Positions 45,398 through 58,230 of a DNA stretch of 64,000 bases are shown in pieces. This stretch comes from Ilex aquifolium. Lineage: Eukaryota > Streptophyta > Magnoliopsida > Aquifoliales > Aquifoliaceae. Position 1 is the first letter of the stretch; each line of letters begins with the position of its first letter. The notes under the pieces are model-generated. The model searched no databases. It was not told the origin of the DNA and was given only the letters and a program-made list of their open reading frames with translations. The stretch is from positions 15,016,951-15,080,950 of the forward strand of contig OX637395.1 of NCBI GenBank assembly GCA_951799425.1, given 5' to 3'. Both the position numbers and the translations under genes were made by a program.

Positions 45398-48300
45398 TGT
45401 AAACCCCTACATGTTTATATTAATATAGTAATGTAATTGTTTGGTAATTCTTATATATGTAATGACCTAAGCATGAACCATATAGATTGTAACAATAAGA
45501 ATAAATACTAGGGAGACAAATTGATTGTGAAGCTTAAGTTTCGAAGGCCTTTAAACTGGGAAATGTTGTTAGGTAAGTTTCTAAATATTTTTAGGTCAAA
45601 ATAAGATTTTCATTGAATCCGGAAGATCGATAAACCTTGGGAGAGGTAATATGGGGTGTTGTAACGCCCCAAAACACACCCTGGACGACATTACTATCCA
45701 AGACCATTCACAACATGAGAGTGACTAAATAAATTCCATAATTAAAGAAATTTCATTCATCATATATCATGTCCATAGCCTTATCCCAAAATAATAAGCC
45801 AAATCATGGCAATTACATCCCAAAAGAATTAAACGTAACTTAGCAGCGGAATAACAAAAGATTATATTTTACATGATCCCAAAATAACCCTTCAATCTAA
45901 TACAAAGAAGGACCGTCGAGATATCCCCCTCCGGATCCCTCTACTCGTCTTCTAACCGATCCTCCTCTACAGTATCACCTGAAAAATGTGTTGGTTTGTA
46001 GGGGGTGAGCACTAAGCTCTGTAGGAAAATCCTCCCAAACTCAAACAAGGTTTAGAAAACAAGTAAAACAAGTCGGTCTCATTTCACAAGTATTATATAT
46101 AACTTTTGAAGTAAAACCAGGACATTTAAATAGATCTCAAGTTTAAGGAACAACAGTAATTGAATGAATAAGTGGGACCACTATACAGTTAACAAACCAT
46201 ATCTACATATAATCCAATCCACCATACACTGTTTCCACAAGTTCTCGCGGAATCCCATACTTCCCCAAGACTCTTGTAGAAACCGTCTATGGTAAAATGA
46301 ACAATAACCAATATACAATAGATAATCCATTCCACCATAAACCGTTTCCAACAAGTTCTCGCGGAATCCCATACTTCCGGAAACTCTTGTCGAAACCATT
46401 TCTGGTACAATGCACAATAACCCACACCGTATGTCCGACACAACCCACGTTACTAATCCGTGATCATTAGTGATAGGAAAAGTTCGTACCCACACGGCGT
46501 ACAAAGACGTCTACCCACTCCATGTGGTAGGAAAAGTTCATACCCGTGTGGCATACAAAGATGTCTACCCACTACATGATACCCGGTCAATAGTAATCCA
46601 TGTTCGTATCGTACAACCACGCAAGAAATAAAATACCCCCGCTTTTCAAAAATATTCAACCATTTCATCACCATTTTCTCCAATTTTACCTTTTCGGAAT
46701 GAGCATCCTTACAAGGAACCTCTCACCCTCAAGGTTTCATTCCACAATTAACCAACAATTCCATAATCCCCAATTTTTCCATCACACTTCACATGTAACA
46801 TTTCAATAAAACAATTTAAAAAAAAAAAACACATGAGATCATTGAAATATCATTTTATTACTCAACGCAAAACACTAAATTTCTTTTTAAAACAAGACAA
46901 AAGAATATCCAAGGAGAATCCACACTTCATGAAGAAATAGAGTTTTGAAGTGAGGACATGTGAATGTTGGGTTAGGATATCAAGGGCCAATGGATATAAA
47001 GCTTGAAATCAAGAACAATTAAACACAAGGTCTTGAAATTAAGAATAAAGGAATAACAAGGTGGGTCATCAATGACAAAAGAACAATCAAGCCTTGACAT
47101 CCATAGCAACAAATAGCAAGCTTGGGAATCCAAAAGTGAAGGAACAATCAAGTTTTGTCATTTATAACAATAAACATTAAGATTAGACCTCATGAACAAG
47201 GGGGAAATCAAGAGGAACCCAATTTCCTTGCAATTAGAGTTTCGAAGGCACACCAAGAGATTTAGCGATTACCCAAGCACAACATAGTTTAGAACATGTA
47301 ATATTTAAGGTTAGGAATCAAGAGAAAAGGAGAAATCAAAAGAAAACACAATCTCCTTGAAAATTTGGGGTTTCAAAGGCATACAAGGGATTTATGGCTA
47401 TCAAGCCCTAATTTCGTTCATGATATGGTAAGGGATTACAAGAGCAACAAGAAATAGAGATTCCATAACATACATATAAGATTTGGAAGCAAAACATACA
47501 TAAATATAAACCCTAACCTCAATGTAAGAGAAAAGGAGAAAACCCCTACCTTGGTGTTCTTGAAATCTAGAGCTTGAATCTTGAATCACCCTTAAATCTT
47601 GTGTTTTTCTCCTTTGATCTTGAGTTTCTCTCTTCCTTTCTTTATCTCCTAGGGTTCTAAAGTGTTTAGGATGAGATTGGAGTGAAGAATGGGGCAAATG
47701 AGGGCTTGAGGTGGTGTTTTAAACCCAAAAATCCCGATTTTTTTACTGTTTCGGCATACACCAGACCAGTCTTCGTAGAATGGGCATAACTCTCTCATCC
47801 GAGATCCGATTGAGATGATTCAAGATGATATGGAATTTTAAGAAAGAGCTTTACAACTTTCATGTTTTGAGTTTTGAGAGATATTGACTGCATCAAGGTC
47901 GAAATCGCGCTTGAAGTTGCAGCCAGTGCACTGTTTACGTGCACTGTTCACAGCCTGTTTCATCCCCCTTTTTTTTTTCCATTTCCAATCCATTCCTAAT
48001 CCAACCAAATCCATCCCAAATCTCTCCAACACATATTTCTACACATATCCACATTTTACAACAAATATTTACTATATATCTATATACATATATAAAATAA
48101 AATGCAGGGTGTTATAGGTGTATTAGAGTTAGGAAGTATTCTGGAGTTAAAACACATTTTAGAAAGAATTCGGATAGGAATAAATTTGACACTACCTTAG
48201 TATTTTAGCTATAACTCTTTACTCCTAACTCCGATTGATATGAATTTTAGACAGTAGAAACTAAACTTCAAGTGCTACAAAAGTGTATTTCACAAAAATT

Positions 48301-50020
48301 TTCTGAATCGGCTTCTAAATAGGTCCAAATTGATCTGGAAATTGAGGGTATACTGACATCCGCGTCTAGACGGGAATAGACACGCGTCTGAACGCGTGTC
48401 GCAGAACGTTGGGCGAAGAAACACGCGTCCGGACCCAAGAAAACAAGCGTCCGAACGCGCCAAACCGAGGGCTTCACGTCCCAGACTTGTTTTGGGTGTT
48501 TTCTCTCCCATTTGTAACCCATTTTCATCAATGCTAACCATAGAGAGGCTTAAAGAGGAAGGAAACAAGGGAAAAACAAGAAATTCAAGGGTTGATTCAA
48601 GTGGGAAGGATCAAATCTTCTAGTTCTTCACACAAAAACTAAGGAGCAAGGTAAGGGTTTCTTTCCACTCTTGTTCATTGAGGCTAGGGTATATATCTAT
48701 GTATGTTTTGTTTCTAAATCTTAGATATATGCTATGAAATCCTTGTTTCTTCATGTTCTTGCATCTATTACCATGTTTTAAACAAAGTTATAGTTGGATA
48801 ACCATGAAATCTCTTTTTCTTGTCTTAAAACCCTAGTTTTCAAGAGAAATGGATTTTTCGCTTGATTTTTCCTTTGTTCTTGATTTCAAACTCTAGTGCT
48901 TTGTATTGAACAACAAAATGTTATTTTTGATGATCTCTTGCATATTTTGTTAAATTTTTATATTGAAATAATACATGTGAAATTTGGAGATTTTTGGATT
49001 TGTTTGTGATTTAAGGAAATGGGTTTGCATGGTATCTCTTGTGGATGTTTGGATGACCATGGGTGGCCGTTGACCGGATATCGTAGAGTGGGTTAGATGC
49101 GTTTCTTACTCTATGTGGGTTTGAAGGTTCCCTATCACTCGTAGTGGGGTTGGTGCCTTGCGAGGACCAAATTACTATTCGCTCACGTGTTATCGAGGCT
49201 GAGGGTTAGTATACTATTCCTAGGTTGGATCGTCCCTGCCGATGTGTCGGTATACGTCCTTCCTGAAGTTGTGTATTCTTACGAGGATTGGATTTGTGTG
49301 TGTGGGCCAGGATATTCTCGATGTGTTTATTCATGCGATGTCATACATCATACCTGAGATACATTGTGGGCTATTGGTTTATTGTGAAAATGGTTATCGT
49401 GGAAATGGTAACTTGTGGGAATTGTTATTTTTGGGAATTGGTTTTACTTTTTCATTTAATTATTGCTATTGCGTAAACTTGAGATCCATTGAAATGTCCC
49501 TGTTTTCTTTCAAAAACTATATATGATATTTGTAAAATGAGACCGACTGTTTTATATGCTTTTGAAACCTTGTTCGAGTTTGAGAGGATTTTCCTACAGA
49601 GCTTAGTGCTCACCCCCTACAAACAACATTCTTTTCAGATTTTGGTTTAGAGGAGGAGCTGAGTTGACGAGCAGGTAGCTTGGGAAGCTCAACTTGATGG
49701 GCATGTGGATCCGGAGTTGGATGTCTAGAACTGTTCTTTTTATGTCCTAGACTAGGAGGTTTATTTTGAGATAATGTTCATGTTAATATTTTTCTTATTC
49801 CGTTGCAAGATAATGGTTAATTTTTGGGATGTAATTGCCGTAGTTGGGCATATTCTTTTGGATGCAATGACCATGGCTTGACATATTCTTTTGGATGAAG
49901 TTGTAAATATTATGGATGATGAAATGGAACTTCCTCTAATTATGAATTTTTTTAGTTGCTCTCATGATGTGAATGGTTTTAGATAGTAATGTTGTTCAAG
50001 GGGGATTTTGGGGCGTTACA
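45398..50020 (+). mobile_element. Outer solo LTR (gypsy-type), interrupted
   Basis: Starts TGTAAACCCCTACATG and ends TTTTGGGGCGTTACA, flanked by the perfect TSD tgatc (45393-45397, 50021-50025). Without the nested insertion it is about 2.16 kb. No gag-pol and no partner LTR, so it is a solo LTR left by recombination. Internal landmarks: acgcgtc repeats (48360-48470), and cagagcttagtgctcacc near 49598, also present inverted in the nested LTR. Confidence 0.75.
45660..48116 (-). mobile_element. Inner solo LTR, same family, opposite orientation
   Basis: Starts TGTAACGCCCCAAAAC, ends GCAGGGTGTTATA, flanked by the perfect TSD ggtgt (45655-45659, 48117-48121). gtgagcactaagctctg near 46004 is the reverse complement of the motif near 49600 in the outer LTR. 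It contains two small tandem duplications: ggaatcccatacttcc units at about 46240 and 46362, and ggtaggaaaagttc units at about 46470 and 46527. The minus-strand frames at 46181-46504 arise from these. Confidence 0.8.
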
Positions 50021-50249
50021 TGATCTCCTTCCTCAATTTTTTTCATTGCAGGAGAAGCATTTGCTTTCTGTTGGATGATCTAATGCAATTAGAGAGGCTA
50101 GTTAAAAGTCTGAAGGAGGTGTTTCAGAATTTCGTCTTGTGTTGTGCAAATATTCTAATGAAGCTTGTTTTCAGTTTAATTATGTTAGGAATGAGAAGTC
50201 AAGAATTATTGTTGAATAAGGAATGAAAGAATCTCTTAGATGTCAAAGT

Positions 50250-50472
50250 CAACTATCACACCAAAAAAACCCTCTCTCACACCAAAACCATTGTCACACA
50301 CCATCAAGAGAATTTTCATTTTTTGAAATTGTAACAAATGATAAAATCATAGCAAGTGTAATTATAATTCATTCTCACTTAATCATATTGTTATTTCTTG
50401 AGAGCGGTGAATGGTCTCATTCATGTACTTTTTAGACTTATAATTGTAGCACAAACTACAAATGCACATTGT
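50250..50472. other. Spacer between MULE remnant and Tat-like element
   Basis: Contains cacaccaaaa repeats (about 50256-50305). No gene. Confidence 0.4.
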
Positions 50473-50882
50473 TGATGGGAGTTCGAGCACGTGCTCGACA
50501 TAAGGAGCTCACCAGCTCGAAGGAGCTCACCAGCTCGGAGGAGCTCTAGCTGGCCAGCTTGCCTATTCTCTAGCTCAACAGAATTCAGTCCTCTCATGAC
50601 TTTGACTCGGACCATCGTAACTACCTCCATTTGAATAAGAGGATAAGGATACCACAATGGCATGATTAATTGGCCTATAAAAGGGGAAGAATGGAGACCA
50701 ACTGAAGTAAACAACTCTAACTCTAGTTCAAGTTTCTCCTTCCCAAGTTCCTTATCTAACTTCAGCATTGGAGGGTTGACCCCCGAGCTCCTCCGGTCTT
50801 TAACTTGATCTTGTAGATACTCTCCTTGGTTGTTTAGAGGACAATTACATCCAATGAGCTCGGAGAACAATTTCTAGCATCA
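50473..50882 (+). repeat. 5' LTR of the Tat-like element
   Basis: Begins TGATGGG and ends TAGCATCA, with terminal TGATG/CATCA inverted. TATA-like ggcctataaaaggg at about 50672. A tandem aaggagctcaccagctcg pair at about 50493-50540 gives AGCT-rich dyads. The 149-codon minus-strand frame over it is incidental. Confidence 0.6.
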
Positions 50883-50887
50883 ATAGT

Positions 50888-50903
50888 TGGAGCCGTATGT
50901 GGA
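50888..50903 (+). promoter_or_regulatory. Primer-binding site of the Tat-like element
   Basis: tggagccgtatgtgg, close to the tggcgccgtctgtgg found in Tat and Athila elements. Confidence 0.55.
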
Positions 50904-51050
50904 AAACGTTAAGTTTTCCAACCTTGAGCTATTTGGAACTATAAGTTTTCCATCCTAAATTTCTCTAGAACTAATGTCCATCACAAGATCCAAAGATTTA
51001 GCTAGAGACCAAACTCATGAGAATTAACAACCAATGTCACATCCAGTTGA

Positions 51051-51950
51051 TTGGCGAAACCCAGCCCCTTCGAAAAAGGAAACAAGAAGGGTAAAAAATT
51101 TGGAAAAGAACATGGAGGAGCTAGTTCAACAGAACCAAAAAACCCTACAACTGCTCACTGCCCAACAACTCCTAACAAAAGAATTTGTCTCAAATTCAGG
51201 AGCATCTTGATGAGAACCAAGAAAATGAAGGACAAAGCCAAAATGTGGTCATTCGTCCACAGTCAATGACCAATGGGAACGAAAGTTCCAGCTGGTTAAC
51301 GACAAACTTGGCAATGTCATTAACACAGTAAAGGCACGAGTTCCAGAAGTGGTGAAGGTTTTAGTGCAACACACGGAGTCACCTTTTACTCCTGATGTTT
51401 TAAACTATCCCTTCCCGTTGAGATTCAAGATACTGGCTATTGAGAGTTTTGATGGACTAAAAGATCCCCTCGATCACCAAGAGACCTACAAGTCTCTTAT
51501 GATGCTCCATAGTATCCTAGATCCGATTATGTGTAGAGCCTTCACAACAACCCTCAAGAGGACTACTTGGCACTGGTTTAACAAGTTGAAGCCCAACTCA
51601 ATTAGCTCATTTGTAGAGCTGAACACCTCATTCATCTCCCACTTCATTGGAGGGAGAACATATATAAAACCCTTCACTTATCTCCTAAACATGAAGCAAA
51701 TGAGAAGCGACATAGTCAGAAGCTTGGTCAGTAGGTTCACCACAAAGTCCTTCTAGATTGACAATGTGGATGAAAAAGTAGCACTCAATGCCTTCATGGG
51801 AAGACTTCAACCCTCGTAGTTCCTTTTCTATCTGTCAAAAAGATCCACCACTAAGTATGATCGAGTCTCTCTCAAGAGAACAGATTCATATGAATGTAGA
51901 AGATACTCTCCTTGCCCGCAGAAGCTAAGAGGATAGGCATGAGGAAAGGA
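51051..51950 (+). pseudogene. Tat-like gag
   Basis: The main open piece (51349-51756, 135 codons) includes FKILAIESFDGLKDPLDHQE, TTLKRTTWHWFNKL and SFISHFIGGRTY, the core of the retrotransposon gag family. A stop follows at 51754 (F then stop, IDNVDEKVALNAFMGRL continues), with further stops after it. Confidence 0.75.
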
Positions 51951-52515
51951 AAAAGTGTGACTAACCAAGCAAAAATAATAGAGATTGCAACCAAAAGAAA
52001 AACCAGACTGAGCGGGTGAGTCCTAAGGATTTTCTAGGTCCCTAAGATTCGAACAAGCAAGCTCGCAGATATACACCATTAAATACCCTAGTTGAACATT
52101 TACTTTTTCAAATTCAGGATGACTGAGTCTTGAAATGGCCAAGGAAAATGCAAACTCACCCTAGGAAGAGATCAAGAGACAAGTATTGAAGATTCCACTA
52201 GGATCACAGTCACAATACTAATTATTGCTTGCTCCTCAAACACCAGATAGAGGAACTTATCTAGAAGGGGTACCTTCACAAATTTATTGAGTGCAGACAC
52301 TAGGAGACGGCGGATGCACAACCCAACAGAGACGAGGCGCAACATCAGTAGCCCATTAGAGAGGCCAGAGTAATCTTTGGAGGATTTGCTGGGGAGGAGA
52401 GAGCAGTTTAGTTAGGAGAAGCTCAGTAAACCCAAGAAAGAAGCCTCGTATAAGCCAGCCAATCACGTTTTTTGATGATGACCTTAAACAGATTTAGTAG
52501 TCATATGATGATCCT

Positions 52516-52640
52516 TTGGTAGTAACTTTAACTATTGCTAATTATTTCGTGAGGAGAGTCCTCATGGACAGTGGGAGCTCGACAAACATCTTATTCACCC
52601 ATGCCTTTGATAAGTTAAACATAGGTAGGAAAAAATTGGT
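52516..52640 (+). pseudogene. Tat-like aspartic protease
   Basis: VRRVLMDSGSSTNILFTHAF: the D-S-G catalytic triad motif is intact, but the frame is lost downstream. Confidence 0.75.
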
Positions 52641-53329
52641 GCCCACCATCACTATGCTTATCAGATTTTCGAGGAAAAATCCTATCCTTTGGGGGCATTG
52701 TTATCCTAGTTATAACTGGGCGAGCCCCTTAGCAAATTACCGTCATGGCCAATTTCCTCATATTGGATTGCCCTTCAGTCTATAATGCCATTTTGGGGAG
52801 CCCAAGTCTCAATCTAATCAGAGTAGTGCCATCAACACACCATCTCTTGATGTGATTCTCAACGAGGACATGTATAAGCGAAGTGCGAGGTGACCAAGTG
52901 GCACTACGAGAGTGTTACGTGGCCTCCTTGAGAGAGAAACAACATAAGGAGACTCTGTAGATAGAGTCATTGATTCACAGAGACGAGGCAAAGCACCCTC
53001 AACCTGTTGATGAGATTGAGCCTGTATAGATTGGAGAACAACCCGAGCAGAGCGCTTTTGTGGGGGAAAATGCTCAAAAAAACTTTGAAGTAGTTGCTCA
53101 TGGAGTTTCTTTGCTCCAACATATATTTTTTTTCTTGAAAGCAGTTTGATATGTAAGGGATTGACCCATCAATGGCAAAACACAGGCTGATTTTCAATCC
53201 CGCCTCCAAGATAGTGCATTAGAAGTGCCAAAAATTCGTTTAAAGTGAGAAAAAGACGATCAACAACTAGGTAGTGGAACTCCTCGAAGCTAGTTCAATA
53301 AGGGAAGTGCAATTTCTAAAATAGCTTAC

Positions 53330-53830
53330 CGTGCTAGTGAAAAGCACCAATGAAAGATGGCTCATGTGTATGGATTTCATGGACCTGAATAAGGCATACC
53401 CAAAGGATTGTTTTCATTACTCAGAATTGATGTTCTTGTTGATGCAACAATAGGATATGAGATGCTTACATTCATGAATGTTTTCTGTAGTTATAACCAG
53501 ATCATGATGCACAAACCAGATCAAGAGTAGACTTTTTTCATCATAGAAGGGGGAACTTACTATTAGAAGGTGATTCCATTCGACCTAAAGAATTCAGGAG
53601 CCACCTACCAAAAGTTGGTCAACAAGATGTTCAAAGACCTTATAGGGAGCTCCATGGAGGTGTATGTGGACGATATGCTCAACAAAAGCCTCCAAGCCTG
53701 TGAGCACATTGACCATCTAAGAGAAGCTTTTGAGATCCTGAGAAGGTACAAGATAAAGCTTAACCATGCCAAGTGGGGTATCCTCAGGGAAGGTTTTGGG
53801 TTTTGTGGTAACCTAGAAAGGTATAAAGGC
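53330..53830 (+). pseudogene. Tat-like reverse transcriptase
   Basis: ERWLMCMDFMDLNKAYPKDC, then frame shifts, then MIPFDLKNSGATYQKLVNKM and EVYVDDMLNKS with the catalytic YVDD preserved. Stops occur between the blocks. Confidence 0.82.
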
Positions 53831-53989
53831 TAACCTTGAGAAGATCTAGGCATTCCTAGACATGAGTTTTCCTAGGAGCACTAAGAAATTTTAGGTGCTC
53901 ACAGGGAGGGTGGTAGCCCTAAACATATTTATTTTCAAGGCCAGCGACAAGTGTCTCTTGTTCTTCAAAATTTTGAGGAAAGTGTTTGA

Positions 53990-55090
53990 GTGGAGCTTGA
54001 CTGCGAAGAATCTTTTAGAGCTCTGAAGGATTACATTAGTAAGTCTTCACAGTTGGTGAGACCAGAACATGAAGAAAATTTGTACTTGTACCTTATTGTG
54101 TCACAAGAAGCCATTAGTGCAGTCCTAGTTAGCCAAAGTGAAAAGATCCAATGCCCGATTTATTACATAAGCCAAACACTAAGGGGGGCAGATGTTAGGT
54201 ATACTGCTATGGAAAAGGTAGCCTTTGCAATGGTTACTACCTCCAGGAAGTTGAGACCCTATTTTCAAGCACATACCATTGGGCTCATCATTGACGTTCC
54301 CCTACGACAAGTCCTCCTGAAGCCTAACATTTCAGGGCAGCTAGCAAAGTGGTCCATCGAGCTAGGCGAGTTTGATATACAATACGTGGCACGAACCTCG
54401 ATCAAGGGGTAGGTTGTAGCAAATTTGATAGGAGAATTTGTAGTTGGGGAAATTGATCCCCCAGAGGTGGGTCAAGACCTTTAGCAATTCGCATGGAAAA
54501 TGTACATTGATAGGCTTTCCAACTCATCTAGGGGAGGATTTGGACTGATACTCATCTCACCAACTAAAGAGAAGATTTAGTATACTCTATGCTTTGGATT
54601 CAAGGCCTCAACTAATGAGGCTGAATATGAGGCACACATCGTAGGCTTGAAGCTTGCTGAAACCCTTGGAGGCGAGTTTGATATACAATACGTGCCATGA
54701 ACCTCGATCCAGGGGCAGGTGGTAGCAGATTTGATAGAAAAATTTGTAGTTGGGGAAGCCAAACCCCCAGAGTTGGGTCAAGAACTTCAGTAATTCACAT
54801 GGAAGATGTATGTTGATAGGTCTACCAACTCATATAGGGAGGAGCTAGACTGATACTCCTCTAACTAGCTGAAGAGAAGATTAAGTATGCTCTGCACTTT
54901 GGATTCAAGGCCTCAAACAATGAGGCCAAATATGAGGAAGCACTTTGGATTCAAGGCCTCAAACCATGAGGCCAAATATGAGGAACTCATCGCATGTTTG
55001 AAGCTTGCTGAAACCTTTGGAGTAAAATGTTTGAATGCATACAACAAATCGCAGTTGGAGGAGATTATGAAGCTAGGGAGTCCCGAATAA
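53990..55090 (+). pseudogene. Tat-like RNase H region, with tandem duplication
   Basis: First RNase H-like domain in an open frame of 140 codons (53990-54412; SQEAISAVLVSQ, YYISQTLRGADVRYTAMEK). A second RNase H (archaeal type, with MYIDRLSNSSRGGFG, ASTNEAEYEAHIVGLKLAET) is present twice because of the duplication at 54365-55022. It has stops in both copies. Confidence 0.75.
54365..55022 (+). repeat. 306-bp tandem duplication with nested 46-bp duplication
   Basis: ggcgagtttgatatacaata begins at 54365 and at 54671. Copy 2 contains gcactttggattcaaggcct twice (54894 and 54940, period 46). The copies differ at many sites, so the large duplication is older than the small one. Confidence 0.92.
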
Positions 55091-55399
55091 GCTCCTACTT
55101 AACCATTGTGAAGGAACTTGGGCCAAATTTTGAGAATTTCAAGATCGCCCAGATACCTTGATCATAGAATTCACACACAGACTCCTTGGTAAGACTAGTA
55201 CATGCCTTATCTGATGACCTAATTAGAACCATTTCCATCGAATTCATACCAAACCCTAGAACCTATAGCCAGGATATTCAATCTTTGGGTCAAGAACTGA
55301 ATTGGATGGACAAGATCTTTGCATACCTCCATAACGATACTCTCCTATAGGGCACATAGGAGGACATAAATCTCCACAAGAGGGCAACCAAGTATGCAA

Positions 55400-57950
55400 T
55401 ATTAAACCAGGTGCTCCACAATAGAGGGTACTTACTACCATACTTGAGGTGTTTGGGCCCTAGTGAAGTAGCGTATGTGATCGAAGAGATGCACGAAAGA
55501 GTATGTGGAAATCATTTGGGAAGGCATGCCTTGGCCCATAAAGTGTTAAGACAAGGATAATCTGGCCGACAATGAAGAAGGACGCTCTAAGCTATGTGCA
55601 AAGGTTCGACAAATGCCAAAGGTTTGTTACTATTCCAAAACAACCACCCCTAGAGCTCATCCCCATATCAAGCCCATGGATGTTTGCCCATTGGGAGATT
55701 GATATTGTGGGACCACTCCCAAAGGGGAAGGGCTAGAATAAGTTTATTGTTGTTTCCATAGATTATTTCACTAAGTAGGCAGAGGCAGAGCCCCTTGCAA
55801 CAATTATTGAATAGAAGATCCAGGGCTTCGTATGGAAATGCTTGCTCACTCCTTCTTTGATTTATTTCCAATGATTATATTCACACCTTTGATGTATTTA
55901 CAATGTGTTTCCCAAGCGTAGGAAGAATGTGCAGTGTAGTAGCTCAGAAATTTCAAGGTTGTCTCGTCAGGGACAAATGGTACTTGAATGGTGATGTTTT
56001 TGCATACAGAAGTAAAAATCTTTTGGTTTTGGGGAAAATGGTGAAAGTAGTAACTAGTGTAGTAAAATCAAACGAAAATAAGTGGCCAATCCTCGAGAAT
56101 CATCTCGTCATAATCAAGCTTATTGATTCTCATTTATAACTCATCCAAACTCATAATCAAATTTAATCGGACAAAAAATCTTCAACAAAACCTAATTTTG
56201 AAATATATGAGGTAATGGAATCTACAGTGATAGATACCTAGATGTATACATATACTCTAGGCATTACTCGTGCTAGAAATCCGTCGACGAGGAATCAAAG
56301 TGTACATACAAACGCTAGTTTTTAAAAGTGATTTTTACCATCTATAAAACATACTACATGGTTAGAATACATTAGAGAATAACAATATTTCTTAATCACA
56401 AACAAGAATCATCTCTCTAATCGTGCCGAAACTTAGCTGGAAGCAAAACCCATCAAACCAAAATCGGCAACAAACAAAATGTAAAACCAATGGAAATATA
56501 CAAGAAGATTGAAAGAAATAACTTCAAGTAGAAGTGCTTCAAAATGCTAAGTTTGAATACAAGAACAAGATTCAACAACAAATCTTGAAATAGAAATGGA
56601 AAGTACACTAGTTGTCTTCTCTGAAGCTCGATATATATATCCTTGTTCTTCTTCCTCTTCATTGGCCGAAGTGCGTGGCGTGAGTGGTGGGTGATCTTTC
56701 GAAGAAACTTCCTTTGTCGGTGTTGTCCAATGGAAAGCTACTGTGATGTGTTGGAGGTTCCAACATCCAATCTAAGTCAAGCTTATGGGGATTGGTAGCC
56801 TCCCCTTGAGTGAGGGAGTGAGGAAAGCCAACCAGCGCAGATGAATCATAGCTCAGGAATTGTGTGCTATAGTTGTAACATGATGAACCGGTGTAAGTCC
56901 TTGTTCAGCTGGTTGAAGGGCATCCAACATCTTCATAAAATTCTGATTAATCTCTGATGAATCGGTTGAAGTCCTTGTTCAATCGGTTGAAGCCTAGGCA
57001 GCATCTTGGCCAAGTTCTGATGGAATTTTGTTGTAACCGATTGAAAGTTCAACGGGTTGAAGCCTTTTTAGTAGCCTAATGAACTGGTTGAAGTCCAACC
57101 GGTTGGTCTGTCCTTTTTTTGATTTTTCATTTTCTATTCCTCTGGTTAAACTCCTTTTCATCCCAATGCTTTCCCATGACCGTTTGCTGGCTTCCACATA
57201 TTCCTCTTCATTTTCTTTACTCCTACGAACCAAATACACACAATTACTCCAATTTTAACATAATTAAAAGAATTAAACATTAAACACATGTGTAAAATGG
57301 ATGAATTAAATTGTATAATATGCAATGTTATGCACTCAACATCGAACTCCATTGTCTGTAGTTTTGGAATATTAGCTATCATAATCAGTGAGAACGGAAG
57401 ACAATTTGACAAGGAGAGGTTCAAAATGTTCTTCTCCAAGCTCGGGATTTCTAATGACTACTCCTCCCTTGGCCATCCACAAGCAAACAGAGAAGTAGAG
57501 GTTACGATCTAGACCCTACTCAAGAGCATCAAGACTAGACTTAAGCATTCCAAAGGAGTGTGGAAGTAGCTCCCAAATATCCTACTATATTCAGGACTCC
57601 TACGGGAAATACTCCTTACTCACTGGCATTCGACATAGAGGTAGTGATTCTAATAGAAATTGGACTAGCTGCTTACCGAACTAAGGATTTCAAGCTGGCT
57701 ACAAATGATCAGCAGCTAGCCTGTAACCTAGATTGGCTAGAAGAAAAGAGGAAGGAGTCAAAAATAAGAGTTGTAGAGTACAAAGGTAGGATGACAAGGT
57801 ATTATAACTCCCAAGTTAAGCCACGAAGATTCTTACCAAATCACTTGGTCCTAAAGAAGGTTACCCCCGCCACCCAGATCCTAAATATGGGAAGTTGGGG
57901 CCAACCTGGGAAGGACCATACCGAGTGGTAAAAGTGCTAGGGACTAGAAC
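55400..57950 (+). pseudogene. Tat-like integrase, interrupted
   Basis: Zinc-binding part EEMHERVCGNHLGRHALAHK (about 55480), core start near 55680, then an insertion, then the core resumes ISENGRQFDKERFKMFFSKL and SLGHPQANREVEVT. Next come AAYRTKDFKLATNDQQL and RRFLPNHLVLKKV at the C-terminal end. Stops in several places. Confidence 0.78.
55875..57365. mobile_element. LTR-like insertion within integrase
   Basis: Unrelated non-coding sequence of about 1.5 kb between two integrase blocks. It includes a TATA-like stretch (atatatatat at about 56630, minus strand) and, at 56875-57110, seven or more copies of cggttgaag or close variants. Exact ends and TSD not found. Confidence 0.5.
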
Positions 57951-58230
57951 CTATAATTTGGAGACATTGGAAGGAGCTAAGTTGCCACATCCATGTAACA
58001 TTGAAATTTGAAGATTTTTTTTACTAATCTCTTTTGTTCTTTAGCTTTCATAAGGCTTTTTTGTCAGCCCCATAGTTTTAATAAAAGTTGCTTTTATCAC
58101 CCCACTTGAGAGCTCTAATAGCCTTATCTAATTGGAACCTACTCAATGAGGCAAAAACTTGATATCTAGAGGTCTAGAAAGTAATGGGGGGCACTTAGAT
58201 CTTCTTAACTTACTCAAGAACTGACCCATT
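57950..58230 (+). other. Post-integrase spacer of the Tat-like element
   Basis: Non-coding; leads into the minisatellite. Confidence 0.4.

Larger units (their letters stand above)
45040..50250 (+). pseudogene. MULE (MuDR-type) transposase, N-terminal part, split by a solo LTR
   Basis: First piece (45040-45397): MPIRDVVTLL, stop, then with frameshifts NPNCILDNDDDLVSMMHLVH and DADVTISYRR, the N-terminal domain of MuDR transposases. Second piece (50026-50220): SNAIREAS and EFRLVLCKYSNEACFQFNYV then RNEKSRIIVE, the MuDR DNA-binding domain. Removing the LTR insertion (45398-50025, one TSD copy) joins VLDIEDD directly to LLPQFFSLQEKHLL in the same frame, which supports a single gene. The catalytic domain is missing and several stops are present. 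Confidence 0.6.

Noticed and set aside
46181-46504. 107-codon minus-strand frame
   Set aside because: Created by the tandem ggaatcccata and ggtaggaaaag duplications in the inner solo LTR.
50421-50870. 149-codon minus-strand frame
   Set aside because: Lies over the 5' LTR of the Tat-like element and its agctc repeats; incidental.
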